DNA from: an uncultured Bacilli bacterium
GTDB lineage: Bacteria; Bacillota_I; Bacilli_A; RF39; UBA660
Assembly: GCA_910578745.1 (NCBI GenBank)
Contig: CAJTSN010000046.1
Span: 1-12,117, forward strand
DNA: 12,117 bases
Direction: 5' to 3'
The translations under genes were made by a program, and so were the position numbers. Under the pieces are notes generated by a model. It saw only the letters and a program-made list of their open reading frames with translations. It did not search any database and was not told the origin of the DNA. Shown piece after piece: positions 1 through 6,270 of the stretch. How positions within the stretch are numbered: position 1 is the stretch's first letter; every line of letters begins with the position of its first letter.

Positions 1-22
1 TGTCAACTTATTTTTTCACATC

Positions 23-47
23 AAAAAAAGTGACTTTCATCACTTTT
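23..47 (-). terminator. Intrinsic terminator after ackA
   Basis: On the minus strand an 8-bp perfect stem (AAAAGTGA / TCACTTTT, arms at 40-47 and 26-33) with a 6-nt loop runs into seven consecutive T residues (positions 29-23). It lies about 45 nt after the ackA stop codon and closes the seven-gene operon. The stem is A/T-rich, so termination may be incomplete. A second, weaker hairpin with the same ATGAAAG-type loop lies at 77-91 and could assist. Confidence 0.7.
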
Positions 48-93
48 CTAATTGTCTTTTTTAAAAGAAACTATATAGCTTTCATAGCTACTC

Positions 94-1269
94 TTACCTT
101 ACTAATTCAAATGTATCTCTTGCTATCATTAATTCTTCATTTGTTGGAATCACATATACAGGAATTTTTGAATCCTCCGTTGTAATACATCTAAACTTTC
201 CTCTAAAATCATTTGCTTCTTTATCAATTTTAATTCCTAAAGAAGAAAGTTTATTTAATACATCTTCCCTAGTTTGAATTGAATTTTCTCCAAGACCAGC
301 GGTTAAAACTATGACATCTGCTCCATTTAATAAATTGTTATACATAGCAACATAATTAGCTACTTTTTGTGTATACATATCTTGCGCTAATTGACACTTT
401 TCATCTCCTGCTTTAATTCCATCCTCTACATCTCTAGAGTCAGACTTTCCGCATATACCTTCTAATCCACTTTTTTTATTAAAGACAGTCATCACTTCTT
501 CTAAAGAAATACCTTCTTCATCCATAATGTATTCAATAATACTAGGATCAATATCGCCTGGACGCGTTCCCATCATAATTCCTGTGATTGGTGAAAATCC
601 CATAGAAGTATCAACGACTTTTCCTGAGTCAATCGCACATACACTCGCCCCACTTCCAATGTGACATGAAATCACTTTCAAATCATTTCGGTTTAAATGT
701 TTGCTAATTTCTAAGTTAATAAATCGATGACTGGTTCCATGAAAACCATATTTACGAACGCCATATTTTGTATACCACTCATAAGGTAGCGGATATAAAA
801 AGTTGACTGGCTCCATCGTTTGATGATACGCTGTATCAAACACAGCTACCATTGGTGTATTTGGAAAAGCCTCTTTTGATGCTTCTATACAAGCTAACAT
901 AGCTGGCATATGTAATTTCGCAAGCTTCTTAAATTTTTCACATGTTTTCATAACTTCTTCATCAATTAATACACTCTTTTTATACTTTTCTCCACCATGT
1001 ACTAATCGATGTCCAATTCCATCAATTTGATTTAAGTTTTCTACAACACCTAAATCTACAATTTCCTTTTTTATACATTCTAAGGCCACTAAATGATTTG
1101 GTATTTCTAAATCTCTATGTAGTTTTTCACCATTTATTTTTAAATCATAAAAACTACCCTCTAATCCTATTCTTTGAAAATACCCATTAATCAATTCCTT
1201 TTCTTCTGGTAGTTCTATAATAGAAAACTTCATAGAAGAACTACCTGCATTAATTGTTAAAATCTTCAT
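94..1269 (-). CDS. ackA: Acetate kinase
   Basis: This enzyme transfers phosphate between acetyl phosphate and ADP, giving acetate and ATP, the energy-yielding end of mixed-acid fermentation in the cytoplasm. The 391-residue protein is full length for the family. Visible hallmarks are the N-terminal NAGSSS phosphate-binding stretch (N7, S10-S12), R88 in GHRLVHGG, D145 in VFDTAYHQ, H177 in FHGTSH, the HIGSGAS loop near 203-209, R236 in MGTRPGDIDPS, and the C-terminal NEELMIARD with the catalytic Glu. These match the known active-site set of the acetate/sugar kinase (ASKHA) fold. The ATG is preceded by AGGAGG (1275-1280) at good spacing. It is the last gene of the operon, 40 nt after a small gene. 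The usual partner phosphotransacetylase (pta) is not in this window. Confidence 0.98.
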   Translation of the reverse strand: MKILTINAGSSSMKFSIIELPEEKELINGYFQRIGLEGSFYDLKINGEKLHRDLEIPNHLVALECIKKEIVDLGVVENLNQIDGIGHRLVHGGEKYKKSVLIDEEVMKTCEKFKKLAKLHMPAMLACIEASKEAFPNTPMVAVFDTAYHQTMEPVNFLYPLPYEWYTKYGVRKYGFHGTSHRFINLEISKHLNRNDLKVISCHIGSGASVCAIDSGKVVDTSMGFSPITGIMMGTRPGDIDPSIIEYIMDEEGISLEEVMTVFNKKSGLEGICGKSDSRDVEDGIKAGDEKCQLAQDMYTQKVANYVAMYNNLLNGADVIVLTAGLGENSIQTREDVLNKLSSLGIKIDKEANDFRGKFRCITTEDSKIPVYVIPTNEELMIARDTFELVR

Positions 1270-1309
1270 TTTTTCCTCCTTTTATTATATCTATTCAAAT
1301 AAAGTTCTG

Positions 1310-1468
1310 TCATATTCTCTTTCGTATAGATTTTTTCTTTTTTTTCAAAACTTTTCCCAAAGGAAGAATTTCGATATCACTTAATAGAATTGCAAAACCC
1401 ATTTGTCTTTTTAAATACAAACTTTTCATACAACATAAAACTTCATACCCTTTTTGATAAAGTTTCAT
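1310..1468 (-). CDS. Small basic protein of 52 residues, unknown function
   Basis: An ATG at 1468 opens a 52-codon frame ending in TGA. It begins MKLYQKGYEVLCCMKSLYLK, continues with a hydrophobic central part containing GFAILLSDIEILPLGKVL, and ends in a lysine/arginine-rich tail (KKKKK...RKR). Reasons to believe it: the stop codon of the upstream gene and its ribosome binding site are fused (TAAAGGAG, 1475-1482), spacing to the ATG is 6 nt, and the frame fills the otherwise unexplained 210-nt gap between two operon genes. The two adjacent cysteines (residues 12-13) and strongly basic C-terminus (nucleic acid or membrane-surface binding is possible) are the only features I can point to. I do not recognise the family. 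The plus-strand frame across the same bases lacks a ribosome binding site and is a shadow. Confidence 0.68.
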   Translation of the reverse strand: MKLYQKGYEVLCCMKSLYLKRQMGFAILLSDIEILPLGKVLKKKKKSIRKRI

Positions 1469-1479
1469 ATTTTTCTCCT

Positions 1480-2241
1480 TTATTTTTTGTATAAAATCTC
1501 CCCATGATAAGAAATAATTCCATCTTTCATTTTCTGTTTTACCTTCTGTTTTGCTTCTGCTATACCTTGTACTTCCAACTCAACCTCTTCTGTTAAAATA
1601 GACATTTGTTGTAACAAATATTTAAGGTCCTCTTGTTGTAGATAAAAATCAATTTTTGCTTGCAACTGTCTTATCTGATCTATTTTTTCCTTTATAAATT
1701 GAATAGAATCTTGTAATTTCATCTCATCTACAAAAACCATGTCTCCAAAAAAACATTGAATCCTTGGACTTGCATAGTGAATAGAGCGAACATCTTCACA
1801 TATGGCCTCAAAAACGACATCTTCATCATTTTGAAATGAACGTAAATAGCGAAGATTGATTCCTTCTTTACGAACTAAAAATAAAGCCATTTCTTTATCA
1901 ATCGTTTTCTTTAATACACCATTATGTGACGACCAAAATAATTGCCTCAAACGATCTGGTTTACTCATAATCGCAATTTTCATATATTCTGGATCTTCTA
2001 AATCTTTATCTTCTAACAACTCTAGAGAAATGTTTGTTTTTAATAATTCTTTCATGTTCTCTCGACTAGAACGAAAAAATTCCTTTTTATCTCGATAAGC
2101 AGTCGTTGACCATTTTCTTGCATATGCAAATATTACTTCTGGATCATTTTGTAAATCTTCAGATAAATCATTTAAACCATGAAGTAATCTTCCTTCCTCA
2201 AGATACAACAAAGCTTCTTTTTTATTCGTTAAATTTTTCAT
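1480..2241 (-). CDS. DUF4116-like helical repeat protein with C-terminal coiled coil
   Basis: A soluble 253-residue protein with no signal peptide or membrane segment. It contains spaced units resembling the DUF4116 repeat pattern (a residual-count phrase such as 'NDPEVIFAYARKW' followed by a short helix): about residues 20-50, 82-104 and 118-170, the last with NDEDVVFEAICEDVRSIHYASPR split over 138-160. DUF4116 repeats are helical and their biochemical role is not known. Residues 175-240 are rich in Q, K, E and L (IKEKIDQIRQLQAKIDFYLQ) and probably form a coiled coil or helical hairpin. The start is supported by AGGGGGA about 8 nt upstream. It lies 24 nt after the histidine phosphatase gene and directly before the 52-residue gene, so it is an internal operon member. 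The repeat assignment is by eye and could be wrong; the gene itself is secure. Confidence 0.8.
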   Translation of the reverse strand: MKNLTNKKEALLYLEEGRLLHGLNDLSEDLQNDPEVIFAYARKWSTTAYRDKKEFFRSSRENMKELLKTNISLELLEDKDLEDPEYMKIAIMSKPDRLRQLFWSSHNGVLKKTIDKEMALFLVRKEGINLRYLRSFQNDEDVVFEAICEDVRSIHYASPRIQCFFGDMVFVDEMKLQDSIQFIKEKIDQIRQLQAKIDFYLQQEDLKYLLQQMSILTEEVELEVQGIAEAKQKVKQKMKDGIISYHGEILYKK

Positions 2242-2265
2242 TACTCTTTCCCCCTAAACAATAAA

Positions 2266-2799
2266 CTAATTTAACTCATATTTTTCAAAGGAACAAGTTG
2301 TTGATTCATATTCTGTTAAATCTCCATCTTCTGGAAATCCATTGAAATAGTAATAAAGTACCCTTGTAAGTCCACTATGGGTAACAAGTAAAACGGTTCT
2401 ATCACTATATTTCATAGAAATATCATTTAGTAAGGAAGAAACACGATTAAATATTTCTCCCATACTCTCTGCTTTCTCATATTGAACATTTTTCTTAATA
2501 TTCCAATATTCTTTTAAATTGATTTGATCTCTACACATTCCCTCAAATTCTCCATGATGACGACTAAGAAGCCTTTCATCTTCGATCAATTCAATTCCTG
2601 GAGCTGCCAAAATCGCCGTTTCTTTCGCCCTTACTTTTGGAGAAGAAATCACTAAATCAATTCCTGCTTCCTTTACCTTATCACGTACAGCAAGTGCTTG
2701 CTCCCTTCCTTTTTCATTTAAAAGGGTTTCCATATCTCCTTGTAAAATACCTCTTGTATTTTCTTCTGTTTGGCCATGCCTTAATACATAAATCGTCAT
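2266..2799 (-). CDS. Histidine phosphatase superfamily (phosphoglycerate-mutase-like) protein
   Basis: A 177-residue one-domain enzyme of the cofactor-independent-of-metal, phosphohistidine type. The signature RHG is at residues 7-9 (H8 is the phosphorylated histidine), with R57 in SSPKVRAKET, an acidic E84 in HHGEFEG, and the second catalytic histidine H141 in VTHSGLTRVL. All four expected catalytic positions are present, so it should be active. Members of this size are general phosphatases, alpha-ribazole phosphatases or broad-range phosphoglycerate phosphatases; no cobalamin genes are nearby, so the substrate stays open. Its ATG overlaps the lysS stop codon (ATGA, 2796-2799) and its ribosome binding site GGAGGA lies inside the end of lysS, which indicates translational coupling to lysS. 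Confidence 0.93.
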   Translation of the reverse strand: MTIYVLRHGQTEENTRGILQGDMETLLNEKGREQALAVRDKVKEAGIDLVISSPKVRAKETAILAAPGIELIEDERLLSRHHGEFEGMCRDQINLKEYWNIKKNVQYEKAESMGEIFNRVSSLLNDISMKYSDRTVLLVTHSGLTRVLYYYFNGFPEDGDLTEYESTTCSFEKYELN

Positions 2800-4271
2800 T
2801 CTTGTTCCTCCGGTCTCATTAATGGGAATAAAACAACATCTCGAACCGATGGTACATCATAAATGAGCATCATAAGTCGGTCAATTCCAAATCCGAGTCC
2901 AGATATTGGTGGCATTCCCTGTTCCATAGCAAGTAGGAAATTCTCATCCATTTCCATGGTTTCCTCATCGCCTTGCTCTTTTGCTTTTAATTGGTCCTCA
3001 AATGTTTTTCTTTGTTCAAATGGATTAACTAATTCTGAGTAGGCTTTACATAATTCCGTTTTCATAGCGACCACTTGAAATACATCAATTCGTTTTTGAT
3101 CAAAATCATTTCTTCTAGCAAGTGGTATCAAAACACTTGGATAATTATAAATAATTGTTGGCTCAATAATCGTTTCACGGACCTTCTTTTTATAAACAAA
3201 ATCAATAATTTGGCTTAAAGATTTATATTCTTCTAATTCTTCATATCTAAATAAGCCTTTTTCTACAATTTTTTCTTTTAATTCCATCGGATCTTCTATT
3301 TCTAAAAATTCAAATCCAAAAATTTTCTTCATCTTTGCACAATAATCAATTCTCATCCATTCTTCTCGACCAAAATCAAGAGTCACTCCCTGATAAGTAA
3401 TCGTCGTCGTTCCTATTAATTCTTGTAACAATTCTCTTATAAATTTAGTATAAAATTTAATATTATCTTCATAATTCCAATAAGAAGCATACCATTCTAC
3501 TTGGGTGAATTCTTGTAAATGTTCACTATCCATTCCTTCGTTTCTAAAACATTTTGCTACCTCATAGACACGGTCAAACCCTGCTGCAATACACTGTTTT
3601 AAATACGTTTCAGGTGCTATTCTTAAATTACAGTCTAAATCAAGTGCATTATGATGTGTATAAAATGGTTTCGCACTTGCCCCACAAACGGCAGTTTGAA
3701 GAATAGGTGTTTCCACCTGTAAAAAACCATTTTCTCCTAAAAATTTGTGCAAGAAAGCATAAAACTTACTTCTTCCTAAAAAGACACGTCTAGATTCTTC
3801 ATTCGTAATTAAATCAACATATCTTTGGCGATATTTCATTTCAATATCCGCAAGTCCATGAAATTTCTCAGGAAGAGGACGTAAGGATTTTCCTAAAAAA
3901 GTAAATGTATGGACACGAAGTGTCTTTTCTCCTGTTCCTGTTGTAAATATTTCTCCCCTTGCACCAATAAAATCTCCTGAATCCATTTGCTTTTTAAAGA
4001 AATCATAGTTTTCTTCACCTAAAAGATCCACCTTAAATTCAAGTTGCATATCTCCTTCTAAATCACGAATACGAACAAAACTTAATTTGCCCATTTTACG
4101 CATAAAGATAATTCTTCCTGCAATGCTCACATCTTTTGTTCCATCTTCTAGATTTTTAGCATCTTTTAAGGCATGCGTCTTTTCATATTTTTCAGGATAT
4201 GGGTTGCATACTTTTTTAATTTCTTCTAATTTTTCTCTTCTTACCAGTTCTTGTTCTGTCAGTTTTCTCAT
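2796..4271 (-). CDS. lysS: Lysyl-tRNA synthetase, class II
   Basis: Charges tRNA-Lys with lysine using ATP, in the cytoplasm. The 491-residue length is typical. Residues about 48-130 form the anticodon-binding OB fold (SIAGRIIFMRKMGKLSF). The catalytic core follows with motif 1 at 140-155 (ADIEMKYRQRYVDLI), motif 2 at 242-262 and motif 3 at 458-480 (GLGFGIDRLMMLIYDVPSVR). The KPFYTHHNAL segment at 201-210 is also typical of LysRS. Motif 2 reads FRNEGMDSEHLQEFTQVEWY where most bacterial LysRS have RHNPEFT, so this belongs to a divergent subgroup. AGGAG fused to the upstream stop codon (TAGGAG) sits 8 nt before the ATG. It is preceded by dusB and the RDD gene, a neighbourhood seen in other Bacillota. 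No T-box leader is visible. Confidence 0.96.
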   Translation of the reverse strand: MRKLTEQELVRREKLEEIKKVCNPYPEKYEKTHALKDAKNLEDGTKDVSIAGRIIFMRKMGKLSFVRIRDLEGDMQLEFKVDLLGEENYDFFKKQMDSGDFIGARGEIFTTGTGEKTLRVHTFTFLGKSLRPLPEKFHGLADIEMKYRQRYVDLITNEESRRVFLGRSKFYAFLHKFLGENGFLQVETPILQTAVCGASAKPFYTHHNALDLDCNLRIAPETYLKQCIAAGFDRVYEVAKCFRNEGMDSEHLQEFTQVEWYASYWNYEDNIKFYTKFIRELLQELIGTTTITYQGVTLDFGREEWMRIDYCAKMKKIFGFEFLEIEDPMELKEKIVEKGLFRYEELEEYKSLSQIIDFVYKKKVRETIIEPTIIYNYPSVLIPLARRNDFDQKRIDVFQVVAMKTELCKAYSELVNPFEQRKTFEDQLKAKEQGDEETMEMDENFLLAMEQGMPPISGLGFGIDRLMMLIYDVPSVRDVVLFPLMRPEEQE

Positions 4272-4282
4272 TAAACATTCTC

Positions 4283-4861
4283 CTAACTAAGGGCTACAAT
4301 TTTGCTATGACTTAAAAAATCACAAAGTCCTGCCTTATCACTTCTACATTTTACCATAAAATAACTAGCAAGCAAAGTCAAAAGCTGTAATAAAACTAAA
4401 ACACTTATAAAACTTAAATAAAACTTTCCGCTAATCATGTAAATTCCTAAAAGAAGAAGGAGTGTAGATAAGAGTCCATCAAGTAATAAAGTTCTAAAGA
4501 AAAGGGCCAAAAGAATATTCTTATTTTTATTAGAAATAATTTTAAGATGCATCAATTTCATTCCAAAAGTAGCACCATGTAAAAACAAGGGAATGATCAT
4601 ATAATAAATCAAAATTCCTATTCCATTTATTATTATCTTAAATGTTTGTTTCTCACTTCGCTGTTTTTCTAAACGACTCATTTCCATAAAATAATGAGGT
4701 ACACTAATCTGTCCTTCTGTGTATTGTGCTGATAAAGTATCTACCTGTGCTTGGATCTCTTTCATTTCCTTTTCTTTTGGAAAAAATAGGAAACATAGAC
4801 TTAGAAATGAGGTAATTATTACCAAATCCAGTACATAAGCCACTAGCCTTCTATTATGCAT
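4283..4861 (-). CDS. RDD family integral membrane protein
   Basis: A 192-residue membrane protein. The RDD pattern is visible: RR at 4-5 and D12 in the first helix, GATFGMKLMHLKI at 96-108, and the closing DKAGLCDFLSHSKIV at 175-189. Predicted membrane segments are about 8-27, 75-95, 115-140 and 147-170. Between the first and second helix lies an inserted charged loop (about 29-74) with many E, K and Q. RDD proteins have no single known role; some have been linked to ion transport or to assembling other membrane proteins. The ATG directly follows the dusB stop (TAAATG, no gap) and has only a weak upstream AAGGG, so it is probably translated by coupling to dusB. The stop overlaps the lysS ribosome binding site. 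Confidence 0.88.
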   Translation of the reverse strand: MHNRRLVAYVLDLVIITSFLSLCFLFFPKEKEMKEIQAQVDTLSAQYTEGQISVPHYFMEMSRLEKQRSEKQTFKIIINGIGILIYYMIIPLFLHGATFGMKLMHLKIISNKNKNILLALFFRTLLLDGLLSTLLLLLGIYMISGKFYLSFISVLVLLQLLTLLASYFMVKCRSDKAGLCDFLSHSKIVALS

Positions 4862-5842
4862 TTATATTCCAACCCTTTCTTTAAATTCTTCTATTAACTT
4901 TCTTACATCCTCAATTGTCTTTGTCTTAAAAAGTTCTATTTTTAACTCATTTCCATGAGGGACTCCCTTTAAATACCAAGATATATGACTTCGAATTTCT
5001 AAAAGAGCTGCTTTTTCATTTTTAAATTTTATCAAATTGTTTAAATGTTTCTCCATCATAGAAATTTTTTCCTCTATTGTTACCTCTATTGGATTTTCAC
5101 CCATTTCTAAATAAGCAACACATTCTCTTATTAGCCAAGGATTTCCAAGAGCTGCTCTTCCAATCATAATCGCATCACAACCTGTTTCATCAAGCATTTT
5201 TTTCGCATCATAACAACTTCGAATATCTCCATTTCCAATCACAGGAATCTTTACTGTTTGTTTTACCTCTTTAATAATATTCCAATCCGCTTTTCCACTA
5301 TAGCCTTGCGCACGTGTTCTAGGGTGCACACAAATTGCGCTTGCACCTGATTTTTCAATTACTTTTGCAATTTCAGTCGCACAAATGTGATCATGATCCC
5401 AACCACTTCTTATTTTCACAGTAACAGGCGTATGGACGTTTTCAACAACGGCACGAACAATTTTTTCGACTTGTTCTGGATGTTTTAATAAAGCGCTTCC
5501 TGCACCTGCACGAGTAGCTACTTTAGGAACTGGACACCCCATATTGATATCAATAACAGCTGGGTGGAATTGTTCTTCTATATATTTTGCAGCTTCTTTT
5601 AGTGTTTCTGGATTCGAACCAAAAAGTTGTATTCCAAAAGGAATATGAAGTATTTCAATTCCATTTAACATCTCTAATGTTTTTTTATTCGCACGAACAA
5701 TTGCTTCCGCGCTAATCAGTTCTGTAACAACATAACCCACTTGCATTTCTTCGCATATTTTCATATAGGATGGGTTGGATATTCCAGCCATTGGAGCCAA
5801 TACAACTTTATTTTTTATCTCTACTTTTCCAATATTCCACAT
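4862..5842 (-). CDS. dusB: tRNA-dihydrouridine synthase, DusB type
   Basis: An FMN enzyme that reduces specific uridines in the D-loop of tRNAs to dihydrouridine with NAD(P)H. At 326 residues it is full length. Visible marks are APMAGISNPSY (16-26, FMN and substrate entry), the catalytic cysteine C103 in NMGCPVPKVATRAGAGSALL (split over 100-119), K143 in VKIRSGWD, H173 and R175 in CVHPRTRAQGYSG, and the phosphate-binding GNGDI (203-207) and MIGRAALGNPW (226-235). A C-terminal helical domain of about 80 residues follows the barrel. The start is supported by AGGGTG (5848-5853) five bases before the ATG. It is the first gene of the operon; the pairing with lysS is common in Bacillota. Confidence 0.95.
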   Translation of the reverse strand: MWNIGKVEIKNKVVLAPMAGISNPSYMKICEEMQVGYVVTELISAEAIVRANKKTLEMLNGIEILHIPFGIQLFGSNPETLKEAAKYIEEQFHPAVIDINMGCPVPKVATRAGAGSALLKHPEQVEKIVRAVVENVHTPVTVKIRSGWDHDHICATEIAKVIEKSGASAICVHPRTRAQGYSGKADWNIIKEVKQTVKIPVIGNGDIRSCYDAKKMLDETGCDAIMIGRAALGNPWLIRECVAYLEMGENPIEVTIEEKISMMEKHLNNLIKFKNEKAALLEIRSHISWYLKGVPHGNELKIELFKTKTIEDVRKLIEEFKERVGI

Positions 5843-5859
5843 AGAATCACCCTAACAGT

Positions 5860-5865
5860 ATTATA
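5860..5865 (-). promoter_or_regulatory. Possible -10 element for the dusB-ackA operon
   Basis: A perfect TATAAT on the minus strand lies 18 nt before the dusB start codon. There is no recognisable -35 hexamer 16-18 nt upstream. A start about 7 nt downstream would give a leader of only about 11 nt, just enough to include AGGGTG. It is the best candidate in the gap but weak; a promoter further upstream cannot be excluded. Confidence 0.33.
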
Positions 5866-5981
5866 TAGTATTTTAAGAAAAATAGCTAGATGATAAATTG
5901 TTTGAATAGAGCTTATAAAAAGGAGCAAGAAAATTATTTTTCTATTTTCTATATATAAAATGGTATCTATGAACAAAGGGT

Positions 5982-6010
5982 TTGAAATTTTAATAAATTT
6001 ATGGTATATT
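5982..6010 (+). promoter_or_regulatory. Strong promoter of the antitoxin RNA
   Basis: The -35 TTGAAA (5982-5987), a 17-bp spacer and the extended -10 TGGTATATT (6002-6010) point rightwards, predicting a start at about A6017. The TG dinucleotide and ideal spacing suggest strong constitutive sigma-A activity, as usual for RNA antitoxins. No protein-coding frame with a ribosome binding site follows, so its product appears to be a short RNA. Confidence 0.72.
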
Positions 6011-6037
6011 GTATACAGATGAGAAAAAACTCATACA

Positions 6038-6081
6038 ATAAAAAAGGGAATACCTAGTTTCGAAGAGTTAGGTACTATCCC
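6038..6081 (-). terminator. Terminator of the toxin mRNA
   Basis: On the minus strand GGGA (6081-6078) pairs with TCCC (6049-6046), TACCTA with TAGGTA inside it, closing a loop that includes CTTCGAA, and six T residues follow at 6045-6040. It sits 25 nt after the toxin stop codon. The same bases form the internal stem of the antisense RNA. Confidence 0.66.
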
Positions 6082-6096
6082 ATAGTTATATGATTT

Positions 6097-6127
6097 AGTA
6101 CCGACTTATACAGTTGGTACTATTTTT
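6097..6127 (+). terminator. Terminator of the antisense RNA
   Basis: AGTACC (6097-6102) pairs with GGTACT (6116-6121), and ACT/AGT extends the stem inwards around a short TATAC loop (with a G/T apposition between). The stem is followed by A and five T residues. It lies inside the 3' end of the toxin coding sequence, so the toxin's last codons also serve as the antitoxin's terminator. Confidence 0.68.
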
Positions 6128-6198
6128 ATTAGTATGATAATAATCACAATAATAAGGAGTATTATGATCGTACAAAGATATTCGTCTTTCTTTCTCAT
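6106..6198 (-). CDS. Candidate type I toxin: 30-residue hydrophobic membrane peptide
   Basis: ATG at 6198, 30 codons, TAA at 6108-6106. The peptide starts MRKKDEYLC and then has an almost unbroken run of I, L and V (about residues 8-24) before K25 and the end IVPTV. A charged N-terminus followed by one 17-20 residue helix is the usual build of type I toxins that insert into the cytoplasmic membrane. The ribosome binding site is exceptionally strong (GGGGGGTGG, 6203-6211) but lies in a hairpin. It has its own promoter (6271-6299), its own terminator (6038-6081) and an overlapping convergent RNA. I do not recognise it as a member of the Fst, TxpA, BsrG or Ldr families by sequence. A short membrane peptide of other function (for instance a regulatory subunit) is the main alternative. 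The frame is far below usual gene-calling limits and would be missed by automatic annotation. Confidence 0.7.
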   Translation of the reverse strand: MRKKDEYLCTIIILLIIVIIIILIKIVPTV

Positions 6199-6202
6199 AA
6201 TT

Positions 6203-6235
6203 CCACCCCCCTTTCACTTTTAAAAAGTAAAGGGG
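6203..6235 (-). promoter_or_regulatory. Hairpin burying the toxin ribosome binding site
   Basis: In the toxin mRNA, CCCCTTT (6235-6229) can pair perfectly with AAAGGGG (6214-6208). ACTT/AAGT continues the stem past one bulged base, with a short A/T loop. The right arm contains four of the six G residues of the ribosome binding site, so the site is closed in the folded message. Such sequestration is a known way to keep type I toxin mRNAs silent during transcription. Confidence 0.62.
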
Positions 6236-6270
6236 AATAGTACCTAAACTAACTAAGTATTCCTACATTA

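Larger units (their letters stand above)
6017..6128 (+). ncRNA. Candidate antisense RNA antitoxin (about 110 nt)
   Basis: The unit runs from the predicted start after the promoter at 5982-6010 to the T-run of the terminator at 6123-6127. Its predicted folds are a 5' hairpin (ATGAG, six A, CTCAT; 6019-6034), a long imperfect stem (6046-6081), and the terminator stem (6097-6121). From about 6038 onward it is fully complementary to the 3' part of the toxin message: the last eight or so codons of the peptide plus its 3' untranslated region, roughly 90 nt. This tail-to-tail layout is known from Bacillus subtilis txpA/RatA and bsrG/SR4, where the duplex is cut by RNase III. That this RNA is made is inferred from promoter plus terminator; I cannot show expression. 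Confidence 0.65.
6046..6262. repeat. Imperfect inverted copies of a palindrome flanking the toxin gene
   Basis: The left copy (6046-6081) and right copy (6233-6262) are related when one is reverse-complemented: both begin GGAATAC, contain TAGTT, and end TTAGGTACTAT(T)CCC. The best arm is TTAGGTACTATCCC at 6068-6081 against GGGAATAGTACCTAA at 6233-6247, complementary except for one extra A. Each copy is also self-complementary. In the toxin RNA this permits either local hairpins or a long-range 5'-to-3' duplex. Confidence 0.75.

Noticed and set aside
1284..1313. ATGACA-N18-TATAAT before ackA on the minus strand
   Set aside because: The hexamers are good, but a start at about 1277 would lie inside the AGGAGG site and give a leader of about 8 nt, so it would not make a normally translated message. 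Probably chance in AT-rich DNA.
1254..1457. Plus-strand open frame of 67 codons
   Set aside because: It overlaps the 52-residue minus-strand gene and the ackA start, has no ribosome binding site, and translates to low-complexity F/I-rich sequence.
6046..6262. Toxin region as a miniature transposable element with terminal inverted repeats
   Set aside because: The flanking copies look like inverted ends, but I found no target-site duplication, and both copies have clear roles as terminator stem and mRNA leader. Not excluded without comparison to other genomes.
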